Assembly: GCA_019633425.1 (NCBI GenBank)
Contig: WSUB01000018.1
Coordinates: 67,699 to 131,698 of the forward strand
Source of the DNA: Tulasnella sp. 424
Taxonomy: Eukaryota; Basidiomycota; Agaricomycetes; Cantharellales; Tulasnellaceae
Length of the DNA: 64,000 nucleotides
Reading direction: 5' to 3'
The position numbers and the translations under genes are program-made. The notes beneath the pieces were generated by a model, which did no database searches, was not told the origin of the DNA, and saw only the letters and a program-made list of their open reading frames with translations. Within the stretch, counting starts at the first letter, position 1, and the number at the start of each line of letters is the position of its first letter. Positions 21,002 through 33,402 of the stretch are shown here, one piece after another.

Positions 21002-24000
21002 TCACAGTACAGCGGCAGCTTTCCGCTTCTTTCCCTGTCGTTTCATCAGATCCCTCTGGTGACGTCGTTTGGCGAAGGCAGCAGGGTCTTGAATAGCCTG
21101 AATTAAGAAGAATAACGCTCAGCTTCCACCTCAAGACTTCAGTGGCCGCCTTGTTCACTCGCCTTTTCGGTTTCCTTCTCTTTCCTCTCCTCTTTCGCTA
21201 GCCCTGCCGCATGCTGTGCCGTGTTGTAAACATGAGAATACTTGGTACCACCGACTTTCTCTTGAAGCAATTGTTGGAGTTCTAGCGCCAATGTTTTCAA
21301 CTCTCCTACAAAACGCGACCACCATTGAGCTAGGTTCAACACCACTACAAGTACCCCACTGCTCACCGTACTGCAAGTCACCTCTCAGCTTTGTCGCCGA
21401 GACGACGCGGAGCAGAGCTTCAACCATGTCAGGCAGGTATTTCTTTGTCGTGTCGGCCTCCATTTGGGAAACCATGGCTGCGAACCAGCGGACAATTGAT
21501 GCTGGACGTTCCGTCCAGTTCGACTACCAGCGCCATCAGCATCAGTGGAAAACTTTATGAAACTATCACCGGGATACGTACCTTTGGTTCCCGAACGACT
21601 TGCCTCTCGTGCATCGCAATCTTTGCCCCTCGTGAAAGGTAAGAAAACATCCAGCCAAGAGGAGTACCTTCTCCAGGTTTGGTAACCGAGGAAGTTTCTG
21701 CGAAGTTGTCGGAAGCATCTTCGGCGTCAGAGTCTTTTACACCTCCCCATGCCTCTTCCTCGTCCGCCTCATCCACCTCCAAGTCAGCTCCAGCATCGAA
21801 AGTTGCATCTGCTTGTTGTGTGCTGTCGTGAAGATATAAGCACCTTCCAATGTAGAAAAGATTCTTGACTATTTGAAGACCGAATGGAGCGTCGAGGTTC
21901 TCGCTTCTTAGTTGATTGGAAAGGAGCTTGACTTGTTCGACCATGCTTGCAAGGGACAGCGGATGGTCGGGCGGTAAATCGGGGTCTGGTGCTGCGACTG
22001 GAACGGCTGCAAACAAGGCTCCTTGGAATCGAGTGGCAGCGATGCGGACCCATGTGTGAGGATATTTCATCAGGGCGAAGACAGTGGTCCAAGGTATTTT
22101 CTTGAAGTCGGTTAGGATGTCCGGGAATAACCGGGCTACCTTCGCTAATGTCGTGAGGCCTTGGTGCGCCACCTGCCACTCTTCGTCCAGTTTGTCCTTT
22201 GCCCGGTCTGTCGATTCGTCCATCTCGACATCCTCGTCGGATTGCCGCCCTTGAGAAGCCGAAACCACGCTTTGCAAAATGGCCGTGAGGTCCCTGAGAA
22301 GCGCTTTGATGTATGGCTTCCCATCCTGCCCAAGGATAGGTAGGAAGAGACCGAACAGTTGGATTGCCACCCGACGCAGCTGAGGTTTTGCTCCTTCTTT
22401 GCTCCAAGACTGTGCGAGGGTCATGGTGGCCGTCCTCTGCTCTGCGTCCATGCGTTCAAAGAGAGTCGACAATAAATTCGCACCCATCTCGCGGCACTTG
22501 CTGGATTCATCGTTGGCCAAAACCATCACCAAGGCCAAAAAGTGAAGATTGGCGTATTGTGACAGGAGATCTTGCTTAAAGGACTCGAAGACTCGGTTCA
22601 TCATCTCCATCACTGACTTCCGACCCGATTCGTGAGCGTAGGCCAGGTTGCGAGCGAGGAACTCCATGGACGTTTTCATCCTAGCTTTGCCTTGAGGATA
22701 GTCCGTGACGAAGATGTAATACAGGTCGCGGCAGAAACCTTGGGTCTTGGACGACTGGTTTGTCACCATGATTTCAGCGACTCGATCCATGGCGTCGTAC
22801 ACCTCCGGGACGAGCAGTTTGCGGGTGAGAATGGAACGTAGGAGAGAGAACGGTGCGTCTTGTCGCCCAGTTTCCTCGAGGTCCGGTTGGATTAAGGACA
22901 GGAGAAGAGTCAAGTCGGACTCCTCCACCTCCGCATCTGGACAGCTGTCGAGGACTGTCGCCATGGTTTTCAAAGCGGTCTGCGCCGCCTCCGACTCCGT
23001 GTTCCCAGAGTACTGGACGATTGACATGATTTGCTTGATGAACGCGGGGGTGGCCGGGTTGACTGCTTTCAATGGGCATCGGACGATGACAGCTGTTGCG
23101 CGTAAGCCGAGGACCACGACTTTGGACTCGTTGGAGTATAACGTGTTTCCAATCGCGGACACAAAAGGCTCTAGACGAGAGACGATTTCCGGGTCCTTAA
23201 GGTCCAAGCGGCCATTCTTGAAGGTTGTGAGGAAAAGGTCCAAGCCAAACGTCACGAAGCGGAAGGAGTTGCTCGCGTAGTGATCCGAGACCCTCTCCAC
23301 AACTCTTCGGACCTTCAAGTCGACGGCAACGTCACGATGGATCTTGCCATCCTTCTTCTTGAGCCGTGGTACCTGTTGAAGGAATTTGGCGTTTTGAGTG
23401 ATCAAGGAGTGACAGATGACCAGGATATCTTGTGGTGCAAGACGAGCGTTGGCGTTGAGACCGGCAGCGATACGTCGCAAGACCTCGTCGACGAGGTTCA
23501 TTGTCCGTAGTTGCACCGTTTCGTGCATTATGCCTCGTACCGGCTCCAAGACACGGTTGATTCGGCCGGGGCTGACGTATTTGGCCAGTATGGTGAAGAT
23601 TTCTTGGCCCCGGGCCGCGGACCCTGCGACCTCCTTCACAGCGCTCCTGAAGCCGTCCGCTTGAACATTGGCGGCGGACTCCCCGAAAACAACTTCGGTA
23701 GCGATCCCAGCAATATCGTCAACACATTCATCAAGGTTACCCATCCGTTCCGCGTGCTCCGGTGCTGTGATGTGCTTCAGAATGCCATGAACGACTGATG
23801 CGAGAATGTGGAGGTGAGGACCACGAGTGAGAGCCAACTTTAGCTCCTTCACAAGCGTCGGAAGGTAGTCTGAGCCAAGAGTCGTAACAACCTTGAACAG
23901 TGTATCCCGGCAGAGATAACGCACGTCCGTTGACTTGCTCCGGAATGTATGAGCGAGAATTGTAAGCAATCGGGAGATCTGCGCCCCGCGTTCGGACGAG

Positions 24001-27000
24001 GGAAGATGCAAAGCAACCCTTGGTATCCCGACTGCGAGTGGTATCCGAAGCTTATCTGTGACCTCGTCCCGAGCTTCCATGAAGCGAAGAAGTTCAGGGA
24101 GAATCTGTTTCGTGACCGTCCTGTAGATTTGGAAACGCTCCACACCAGCCGAAGCTCGTACGGGCTCCTCCACCTCGACAATTTCGGTTTCCCCCTCTGG
24201 TCGTTCGTCTACCCCTTCCGCTTCTTCTACAACTTCGGGGGCGGTGGCAACCTCCGTGACCTCTGCCTCGGACACTTCCTCTAATGAGAAATGGAAATTG
24301 TCCAAGATGGAGACGACCGTACGAGCATATGCCTTGTTCGTGTTGCTCTTTAGCTTAGAGAGGGTCATGTATCGACGCCATGCAGCGAAGTAAGCTGACC
24401 ATTCGAGGCGGTTGGCGACCTTTCCGAGAGTTGCGATGGCTTGGTCAGCTTGAGCTTGATTGGCCGCACGGATTATGAAGCCGTTCAGAATGGGAACAAA
24501 TACGTCGGCGAGGGTCTTGCTGGAAATAACACCCGTCTCGCAGATCTCTCCGAGATTTCGTAAGGCTCGGGATCGTTGCCCTGCTTGGACGTGATAGAGG
24601 TTGAGAAGAACATCATCTTCTTTCCGTCCCTCCATTAGCAGCGGCTGAAGCTCCAGGATTGCTTGGAATTGGACCGATTTTTCGGTTGCATATTGAAGTA
24701 TCCCGGCTACTTCCCCTCTAGCATCCTGCGAACCGGTCTCTAGGCCTCGTGTTAAGCCGCGATAGACGAGAGTCCCGAACAATGCAACCATTTCGGGATT
24801 TTCAGCCTCGGCAGTGGTATCGATAAACCGACGGAGCGAGAGCGATGCAGTGTTTCGAAGAGGGAAATCTTCGGTCTCCCGGATGATGTTGAAGATGTTG
24901 TGGACCAATGGTAACCACTGCCTGGCTGAAAGGCCTCTGTAGAGGCTCTCGTTGAGGAGAGCAAGAGCCTCTAGCTGCGCATCGGTGATAGGCTTGTCGA
25001 CTTTGTTGAACGTATTGATACCCTTCAGCGTAGGATGGATGGCTTGCAGCGCTTCATCGACTGTTGCCAGTTGCCCGAAGACCTCCACAAGTGCTTCTCT
25101 TGTATCTCTAGTAGTTAGGCTACCGAGCAGGCGGGACAGGAAGCTGTACGAGGACCCATAGGTCTCACTGTCGACGTTTCTCATGGCAGGAACATGTAAG
25201 ACTAGCTTGGCGATGATCTTCAACAAGCTCGCTTTAACCTTTTCAGGCACTGTCCGAGCGTTTCTTTGCAAGAGCGGAAGTAAAAGCGCAAGCAGTTGCT
25301 CGGCCTGGACTTCATCCTTGATGTAGGGAGCCAAGAAGAGGAGGACGTTAATCTGGCGTTGGACCGCAGCGTCCGATTTGACTATTTTCTTCCGCTGCAT
25401 CAGAGAATAAAGATTCCCCAACACGCAATCTACGTGGGCGTCGATGATTCGAAGGGCGACGGGATCGTTGTCCTCCTTCGCGAAGCGGGTAATGTTGTCG
25501 ATGATGTCCAAAATCTGGTTCGCCACCGAAGTCCCGACATAGTCTAAGCCGAGGCACTTGAACAAGCTCGGAAGGAGCGACGAGTCGTACTCCTCAAGAT
25601 ATGGAAGGTATGCCGAATGCTTCGACCATGTGACGATTAGAGGAAGGAAGGTTCCAGCGACAGCCATGTTCTCCTTGGTGAAGCCTTTCAGTCGAGGGGA
25701 AATGAAGGAAGTGATGGCTGCACGCATGTACGGCGTATAGTCAAACGGAATTGGGGAATCGAAGAATGATTCGAGGCGTTTGAAGGCGAGTTTGCGAGCG
25801 TTCTTAGCCAATTTGGCGGAATGGCGCGAGGGTCCAGACTCGGCCGCAGTCTGGGGATCATCGGTAGTTTCCTCGAGGACTTCCTTCTCAACTTGCTCTT
25901 CTGAACCCTCTTCGCCATCGTCTTCGTCCCTCGCCTCGACGTCGGCGTCGCGGTCTACATCCATGGCGTTCTCCATTTCGGCCTGCACCGCAGCCGTAAT
26001 TTCCAACGTAGTCACGAAGAGCGCGGACCAGTACCGACTGAGCTTTGGACCCAGGACGCGCATGACATCCTGAAGAAGCAAGAGGAACCCGCTCATCTGT
26101 CCTTTGGTAACTTCGTCGCCCAAGCCCCGTAGGACGTATTCCTTCTTCGAAGCATCAGACTCGAGAGCCTTCGGATACTCCATCGCTTGCTCCATCCCTC
26201 CAAACGGCCCAAGCATCAAGTCTACTAGCGCCGCTATCTCCTCATCCTTGACTTTGGCGATGGTAGTCAGGATCGGAGTTTTGCTACTGGCACTCTTGTC
26301 GCTTCCCTTCCGGTTCAACAACAGACCGTAAAGTAGCCTAATGACCACGTCGACCGCCTCTTGTCGATGGTGCTCCTCCACCTCGTCAAAGTTCCATTGA
26401 CCAAGGGCAACGCGCCACCCTCGATTTTCAACGAGGTTCGTCATCCGCTCCTCGTACGGCTTCAAGCTGGGGCTGTTGTAAGCCAGGATGCAGGATAGCG
26501 CTTGTCTTTGAACCGCTCGGTCTGGTTCGGAGAGGAGGGACGTGTACAAGGATCGGAGGCGGGCGGATTCGTGGATCTGTCGAGGGTTGCGGAACTTGGC
26601 GAAGAGAGTGAGGTAGTGCGAGAGACGATAGCGAGGCATCCGTTGAGATAGGAAAAACGAAACGAGGGGTCGATGAAACCGTTCGGCAACGTGAGGTGCT
26701 TCAGCTAGAATGGCGAGAAGCTGGTTTTCATAGTTGAGGACATCAAGCTTCCTTGCTGGGACTTGGGCCTAAAATTCAGATTATCGTCAGTGCGGGAAAA
26801 AGCACCGCGAAAACATCCCAAAACGACCTTGGCAATATCCAACTTCATTCTCTCCTCAGCCAATTCTCCTAAATTCATCACGGCTCTTGTAACAGCCCTC
26901 CTGTCGCCGTCACTCCAACTCTTCTCCACATCCACTGGGTCAGGGTCCACATAATGCTTCAAGGCTTCATCTTTCCAACTGGGTTCCACTATTCCCAAAC

Positions 27001-29722
27001 CGTCCTTGTCCACCTCCTTTTCGCCTGTTTCGTTATTCTCCTTCGGGCTAGCCTTGATCAATTCCCTAAAGACGACATCCCATCCTTTGACGGGATCCTC
27101 TTTCATTAAACTTGCGAGTGCCGTTACGGAAGGTGCCCAAACCGGTCTTAAATTCACTTTCAACTGAGACAAGAGCCAAATAGACGCCAAGTCGAAGTCT
27201 CGGTCGTGTTGCGGTGTTTCGGTCAGAAGGGCGGAAATCTTGATCACTCGTTCTTTGAACCCTTCGAAATCGACGGATATTCGTTCGATGGATTGAAGTT
27301 TGCGGAGTAAGCGGTCTTGCGAGGGAGTCCGAGTAATGCATGGGAGGAGGAGGAAGCGGAATGTGGCGAGACGGAGGGGTTGGTAAGGAGAGAGTAAGGA
27401 GGGGCGGAGGTGCTCGAATGCATCCGTGTAAGGCATGCTGAGGCCGGAAGGAGGGCAGGACTCGACAAATACGCAGTAGCCATCCAGGACGTCCGAGCTC
27501 CACGACCAGCTCTCCATGACGGGTTTCATCCACTGGTTCTGCGTTTCATTGTCCACGACGGCCTTAGAGGCGCCCTTCTTCTTTCCTTTATGATCTTGCC
27601 CCAGAGTCGTGAAGCAAATTGACAGGATCAATGCGGCATTGGTGGGTCTCGAGTCGAAGTCAGCCTTGGCCGCTTCCTTCGTTGGGATGGTGTCAAAGAC
27701 ATGTCGGATGATGTTGACAGCGGAGGGGACTAGGCTGTCCACTGGAAGCCAAGTGCCAAGAGGGCATATCAGAGAAAGGTCGTGAACCTACGAAAATAAA
27801 AAAGGGGGTAGAGAATGGTCAGCGGGGCTCTACGTATGCATGAAGGCGGTGTCTTGGGCAGCACTCACGTTGGCTTCGTTCTCCAAACTCCACTTTCCTC
27901 CTTCCACGTCTAATCTTTCTCTGGTCCACTCAGCAACTTCTCCCCTCGCACCCTCTGAAACATCAGCCAGCAACCCCTTCTTCACAAGATGAGCGACCAA
28001 TCCAAGGGCTTCCGACGAGCCAGCTTCCTCCCGTCCTTCTGGCATGGTAGTCAACAACGGGACAATGACCTTGCCAACTTGAGGACCAATGACTAAATTC
28101 CATCCGGCCCAGCCAAGGTCAGATAGGATCGCTGATAGTCGTAACGCCAGGAGAGGGAACGACGAGAAGAGGGTTTGAGTAAGTTGTCGGGCTGGGCCGT
28201 TCCATGTTGTCATATCCCCTGAGACGAGGGCGGCGGAGACAAAATGGGTTAGGCAGGTGAGTTGGGGCTGTGCGAAGGATGAAGGCGAGGATGAGAGGGT
28301 TGAGAGGGAACACGTGAGTGAGAGGAGAGAGGATATTTGTTTCACTGCATGGAACGGGGTATCGTCAGCGAGGCACCAAAAACGACGCTTGGAATACTCC
28401 AACTTTGCATTTTTGTACCCTTCTTCGCCGAACAAGTGAATGCTAGGATCTTCCACATCCTTGCGATTCTTTCGTTGGAATCGATTTCTTCGTCCTTTCC
28501 AACTTCGCGCTTGTACACCTCTACCATCAACTCGCTGATACTCTCGAACGGCTTGGCGCTTGATGTCCAGTTAATCACGGATGTCAAGATACGTCGCCAG
28601 AGAACCACGAGGGCCGTTATGACTTCCTCATCCCCCTCTGCAAGATACCTCTCAACCAAATGCGCGAGCAACGTCTTGGACGACGGATGGATGGTCCCGT
28701 TCGGAGCTTGGATCGCAGAAACCCATATCCAAGTAACGCCTTCAGCCTGTTCCACTGATGCATCCACGAGTAAGTTCACCCCCTCTTGCTGGACTTCCTT
28801 TCCTTTCAACTTTCTCAGAACAGATCCGCCCCAAACTTCAGCCAAGGTCCTCTCTATTTCCTCTCCAGAAAGACCAGCTCCCTTTCGTCGCACGACCGAG
28901 AGCATGGTCTGTCTGAGTAGGAGCCATGAAGGGCGTAAGAGTTGCTTGGCATTTGGAAGGAGGATGTAGCGGAATAGGGAGGAGAGGGTTGTCAAGAGAG
29001 TCTTAATTGTATTGGGAGTTGGGAGTGGGCGGGAGGATGTAGGTGGGTTCGAGGAGGAGGATGAAGGGTCGGTGGTAGCGGGTTGAATGTTGGTAGATGG
29101 AAGGATGTCAAATACAGCCGTGAGGATGGCTGGGTAGGACGGAAGGAGTGTCGTTCGGAGGTCATGTGCGAGGTTTTGAAGCATGCTGTTCGACGTTCAA
29201 AGTCAATTTATGAGGGAGGAGAGAGATGAGGATTATTCGCTTACTCTAAGAGAGGCGTTATAGCTTCCTCTTCACATACTTTCACAACCTGAATCCATAG
29301 CTCGACGATTGTCTTCCAGTTATGAAGGAGGAGAGGGAAGGAGCGGCTCATTGACTGCACACGCGACGCGAATGATAGGAACGACGGCTGGACGCTGATT
29401 TCTCGCCATCTTTGAATCGACTCGTGAAAGTGAGAGTCGGTTTCCTGGGGAGATGGTCTGGGGTCAGAGAAACGCGGGCCCCGGATATATGTCGAACAGG
29501 AGCTTACCTCTACATCAAAGTCCAAGGCTGTAGTAGCAAGTGCGGATGGTACATGGACGTTCTTGAGTTGTTGGTGGTAGGATTTCCGGAGCCACTGCAG
29601 CGAATGTTGGGTCAGTCTAGTTCCTTTCCAAGTCAGGCCGATGAAAGGCGCACTTTGGTTCTGGGGGCTCGGTATTGTTGTACACCTTGATTACTGTCGT
29701 ACGAGTCTTCAGAGTCGCTCAT
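21002..29722 (-). CDS. UTP20: Utp20/DRIM, U3 snoRNP component of the small-subunit processome
   Basis: Utp20 is a very large HEAT-repeat protein of the nucleolus needed for early 18S rRNA processing. Yeast Utp20 has about 2,490 residues, and this gene has similar capacity. The start at 29722 gives MSDSEDSYDSNQGVQQYRAP, followed by WLRKSYHQQLKNVHVP, the family N-terminus. The main exon runs from about 26.7 kb down to 21.6 kb (about 1,690 codons) and carries HEAT-type helices and the central DRIM region (FAKFRNPRQIHES). The last exons give FAAMVSQMEADTTKKYLPD and end in a basic tail near RQGKKRKAAAV, stop at 21004-21002. Acidic stretches (near 21.75 kb and 25.9 kb) are usual in the family. There are about nine introns, clustered at the two ends. 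Confidence 0.94.
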
Positions 29723-30777
29723 TGTGAGCAAAGTCTACTGGGCGGAAAAGGAAGCAGAAGAAAAATCTCGCAGACAGGGGATGTGACAGTTGCAAAGGTC
29801 CCCGTGCACAGCCACAAACCCAAGCGGTAATATTGGCCCTCACCCCCTGGACATGCACCCCAAAAGCAACACTCTGCATTAGACATCAGATGTCCCAGTC
29901 TACCAGAATTGGGATAAGCATTCGGAGAACCTGTGTGTCTTCTAGCTGGAGTAGGAGGCCTAGCACGATCGATAGACTACACCACTCAAGATAGAAAATT
30001 ATTCCCAAACCTGTGAGGTTCAGACTGCTATCGACATTCTCTCAAGGGTAAAGTAAGTTTATCTGGAGCCGCGAGGCCTTTATCATCCCACCCGGTCCCA
30101 TTCTTTTCGTTACCTATTCCCATCTAGATCTTTTCCCTCTTCTTGTTCCTCGACCTCTGCATCACCTTTTCCCCCAACTCTTCCGGAGCTTTGTCAGTCC
30201 ATTTCATCCCCACGTGCGCGTTCAACCTGAGCGCCCAGGTTAAGCAGGCGAGGATCATCTAGAGCTGCTTTTATTTCACCCTTGTAGTAGTGCTTCGTAA
30301 CGCTAATCGTTATGCCTGGTTCATGCAGCCCAACCCCACCGTCGGTTAAAACCAGCTCATATAGCACTATTGTACGGCTCGTTCAGACCTTTTAGGAAGG
30401 CTGAGGAGGATGTCCAACACGGCCATCTCAGATGCCCCCCGTTCGTTGCGGATTCAGGACGCCCTGGATTCCCCCTTAGGTTGCGAAAGATGCGAAAGTC
30501 TTCGAAACTCTCAGCGCTTCTGCCGCAATTTGTGCCTGGCGGAGGTTCGCTTCCTGGTGTACCTCAGTTCCAACCCAATCGGGCGGGAGACGAAGGAGTA
30601 CCTGATCTATTAATACGTAGTCTCGGTAGAAGTGAAGTCTTTCGTTATATCAGCGCGAGAGACTTGTCTCACCCGGGGATACCGCGTCGATCAAGCCATT
30701 GGGTATTTATTGGGTGAAGTGTCCACAGCATGATCCTCTACACATCAAAAACTTGAGAAATCGTTCACATTTCTTCG
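29723..30777. other. Gene-poor region between UTP20 and the CBM1 gene
   Basis: It contains the UTP20 promoter at its left end, the decayed repeat copy at 29959-30300, and the promoter of the CBM1 gene with a TATTTAT string at 30704-30710. A 115-codon frame at 30370-30717 has no family features and overlaps other frames, so I do not call it. Confidence 0.45.
29959..30300. repeat. Decayed duplicated segment, copy A
   Basis: It aligns with 31568-31922 by eye over its whole length with many substitutions and small gaps. The shared string GCACGATCGATAGAC opens both copies. On the minus strand both encode a related C-terminal piece (KGEIKAALDDPRLLNLGAQVER here), but this copy reaches an in-frame stop soon after. 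It therefore looks like a dead fragment of the gene whose larger remnant is at 31729-32889. Confidence 0.75.
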
Positions 30778-31414
30778 ATGAAGCTCTCGATCTCTCTTGT
30801 CGCACTTGCGTCTCTCGCGTTACAAGCTAATGCCTCCGTGCCAGTATGGGGCCAATGTGCGTCACAGATTCGCGTCCCATGGTGATGCCAATAACAGGAC
30901 TGGCATATCATTAAATTAGGTGGTGGTACTGGATACACTGGCCCGACGGATTGCGAACCAGGGTCCGTTTGCACTTACTTCGATCCATGTAAGTGCGCCC
31001 TTTTCTCGTGGGTTGTGCGTCGTTCGAACTGATCCTTAATCCCAATCCTTCAGATTGTAAGTGACACTTTGTGGTAGGACAAAATATTTCAACTCATCCT
31101 TCCTACCTTTAATTTGCCGACGGTGCACAGTTTCGCAATGGTCAGCAACAGAACCTGCCATAAGCTTATAAATTTCCGAATCTTTTTTCCCTGACCGACA
31201 TCTCTATAGTCTTCCTTCATCCACTACAGTGACTACGACCTCAACCACGACTACGACTACAGTACCCACGGCGACGACTACGTCTACCACCACGCGTAAT
31301 AGGATTGCACCACCTCTGCCTACCACGCGCACGATAGGTTGGCCGATTACGCGTACTTCAGTCACGTATATTTATCGGGATCCCACTCCGACCACCAGCG
31401 TGCACGCCCGGTGA
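30778..31414 (+). CDS. Small secreted protein with a fungal cellulose-binding domain (CBM1)
   Basis: The product is predicted to be exported and to bind cellulose or similar wall polymer; no catalytic domain is present. Five exons give 121 residues: 30778-30856, 30920-30988, 31054-31056, 31131-31140 and 31210-31414. Residues 1-20 form a signal peptide (MKLSISLVALASLALQANA). Residues 24-56 are a CBM1: VWGQCGGGTGYTGPTDC, then GSVCTYFDPYFSQC, with all four Cys and three aromatic surface residues. The rest is a Thr-rich, probably O-glycosylated tail. Exons of 3 and 10 nt rebuild the aromatic strip DPYFSQC. CBM1 modules are usually joined to an enzyme, so a lone module may be an adhesin, an elicitor-like protein or a remnant. 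It sits between the two decayed repeat copies. Confidence 0.8.
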
Positions 31415-31567
31415 ATAGAGGTCAGTAGAGGAAGATGTAAAGGAGGACGAGTAATTAGAGAAAACGATGTCTGGAATGGAATGAATTGATAGTCGTTATT
31501 TGCCCCCTTGGCTGGATCTTCCGTCCGATCAAGTACGTTTAGCCTTGTTAATGCTACCACATCCAGC

Positions 31568-31922
31568 TGGCACGATCGATAGACCAGACCGTACAAGATA
31601 GAAATTGATTCCTAAACTAAGTGCTATCCAGACGGCTATCGACATCCGTTCAGGGGTGGAGGTAGTTCTTCTGGAGCCATGAAGCTTTAGATCATCCCTC
31701 CCAGCCACACTCTCCATTCTACGTGATGTTACAGCATGAGCTCGTTGCCATCGAGATCTTCGTGCTCGTGCTCGTGCTCGGCATCGCGTCTTTCGTCGAG
31801 CTCTTGTGGGGCCTCGTCAGAGTCTATTCCATCCTCAGGTACGCGTTCGACTTGAGCTCCCAAGTTAAGCAGTTGAGGATCGTGTAGAGCAGCTTTGATT
31901 TCACCCTCGTCATAGTCCCTCG
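31568..31922. repeat. Decayed duplicated segment, copy B
   Basis: This is the partner of 29959-30300, in the same orientation, about 1.6 kb away. It overlaps the 3' end of the minus-strand pseudogene. A run of CGTGCT repeats at about 31766-31785 is absent from copy A and codes for alternating Glu-His in the minus frame. Confidence 0.75.
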
Positions 31923-32889
31923 GTACTCTAGATCATCACGTCTAACTCATGCCATCTGAAATGCGGCTTGGCGGCTGAGCGGACTTGAAGGAGGTCTTTG
32001 ATAGCGATGATGCTGACAACCGTGGAGTATACGCAAACGTTGAAGGTAAGCGCAGGGAGACGGAAGCCTGCCCAACCCGACGATTCATCGGCCCAAAGCG
32101 CATCCATCCAGTCTTCGTCTAAGGGAAATTCGAACGTAGTGATATTGATCTCGTCGCCTGAGAGGGCTTCGACGAGCCATTCGGCATTATCTTATTGAGG
32201 TTTAAGTTCAATGACCAGCACCGGCGCGGATTTCGGAAGAAATAGCATTCGATATGATTAGTTCGCGTGGATTAATGTTCAACCCGTCATTGTAGAAGCC
32301 CAAACGCCAGTTTTGCTCGGCGGCGACAATGTAAGCGTCATTGAACTCCAGCGCCCAGACGAAGCTTTAGGGCAACTAAATGGTTCACGACCGGAACGAT
32401 GAAATTGAATCGGTTCTCCTCGGGAGGGAAAGTGTCGGCAGTTGGAGAGTTGAAGTGTGAGTGGGTGAGGGAATGAGACTCGCTGCAGAATGACCTGAGC
32501 AAGGGACGCTGGGGTCGAGTCTCTCAGGGGTCAATCGCCAGCACCGTCAAACTCATTGATCCTTTGCCGATCACGACGGTTTCCACCGAGGCCAAAGAAA
32601 CGGGGAGGACCTCCAAATGACTTGCAAAATAACTCGAAAGCCTCAAAAATCTAGACCCCCGTTGGTGCCAGTCGGGTACGGCCATCGCCAGCCAACGGTC
32701 GAAGTGCGGGGTCTCGACGCTGAGCGCCAGGAGGCAAATGGGTATTTGCAGTCGCTCCCCGGAAACACTCCAACTGCCTTTGTGGGTTTCGGAACCGTCT
32801 GGACATTTCCGCCTTCGCGTGTCGCGTGGGTTGTATCTCCGCGTTATTTCAAAAGGGGATGTGCGGTTCGGCAAGGCGCTGCCGATCAT
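31729..32889 (-). pseudogene. Frameshifted remnant of an F-box/LRR-like or unknown gene
   Basis: Read on the minus strand, successive coding-like blocks occur in different frames: 32889-32524 (includes ETPHFDRWLAMAVPDWH), then FNSPTADTFPPEENRFNF near 32450, then EFNDAYIVAAEQNWRLGFYN near 32350, then WLVEALSGDEINITTFEFPL near 32180, then KAALHDPQLLNLGAQVER near 31890, ending at a stop at 31731-31729. Stops and frame changes lie near 32524, 32370, 32230 and 31930, with no convincing splice sites at each. The composition and order suggest one former protein of about 380 residues. The family is not certain; the style resembles fungal F-box proteins. Confidence 0.6.
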
Positions 32890-33402
32890 CAGCTTTGGAT
32901 TGTTGTTGGTGGGCGGCGCTTTTACTCATCTCCGGGACCCTTTGGATATGAAAGTTTGAACCACCTCGAACTACAACACACGATTCAACCCTAGCTCAGC
33001 GTTGCTCAACTTTGGAAAGGGGGGTCTCGGGTGTGGAATCCCTTTGTAGGCAGGACCCTGAGATTGCCGTCGTGTGAGACCCTGACCGTTCGAGGATTGC
33101 ACAATGAACCGCTTCGCAACATCCGCGCTTTGTGCAGCCAACCGACAATGGAGGAGCCAACGCCAATAAGAGAGTGCGACACCTCCTGGTTACTCTCATG
33201 CAACAGTCACAACCCCCCTCCACGCTCTTCTTACTTTACTCTCTTAATATACACTCTTAAATTTACTCTCGACGCTCCCTTCAAGTCCTCATCACCATCA
33301 AGTCTCGGCACCCGAGACTCCTAATACTATAAACTTTTTACTTTTATTACTCCACTCTTTACTCTACTACTACACACTATCGACGCTTTGGACGTCCACA
33401 TC
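32890..33402. other. Upstream region of the LRR membrane protein gene
   Basis: Bases 33190-33400 are rich in C, T and ACTC repeats and look like the leader of the downstream gene. The minus strand around 33203-33006 has a coding-like frame (RTVRVSHDGNLRVLPTKG) that may be the 5' end of the pseudogene, but this is not secure. Confidence 0.4.

Noticed and set aside
30370..30717. A 115-codon plus-strand frame before the CBM1 gene
   Set aside because: No domain or signal; overlaps another frame and the likely CBM1 promoter.
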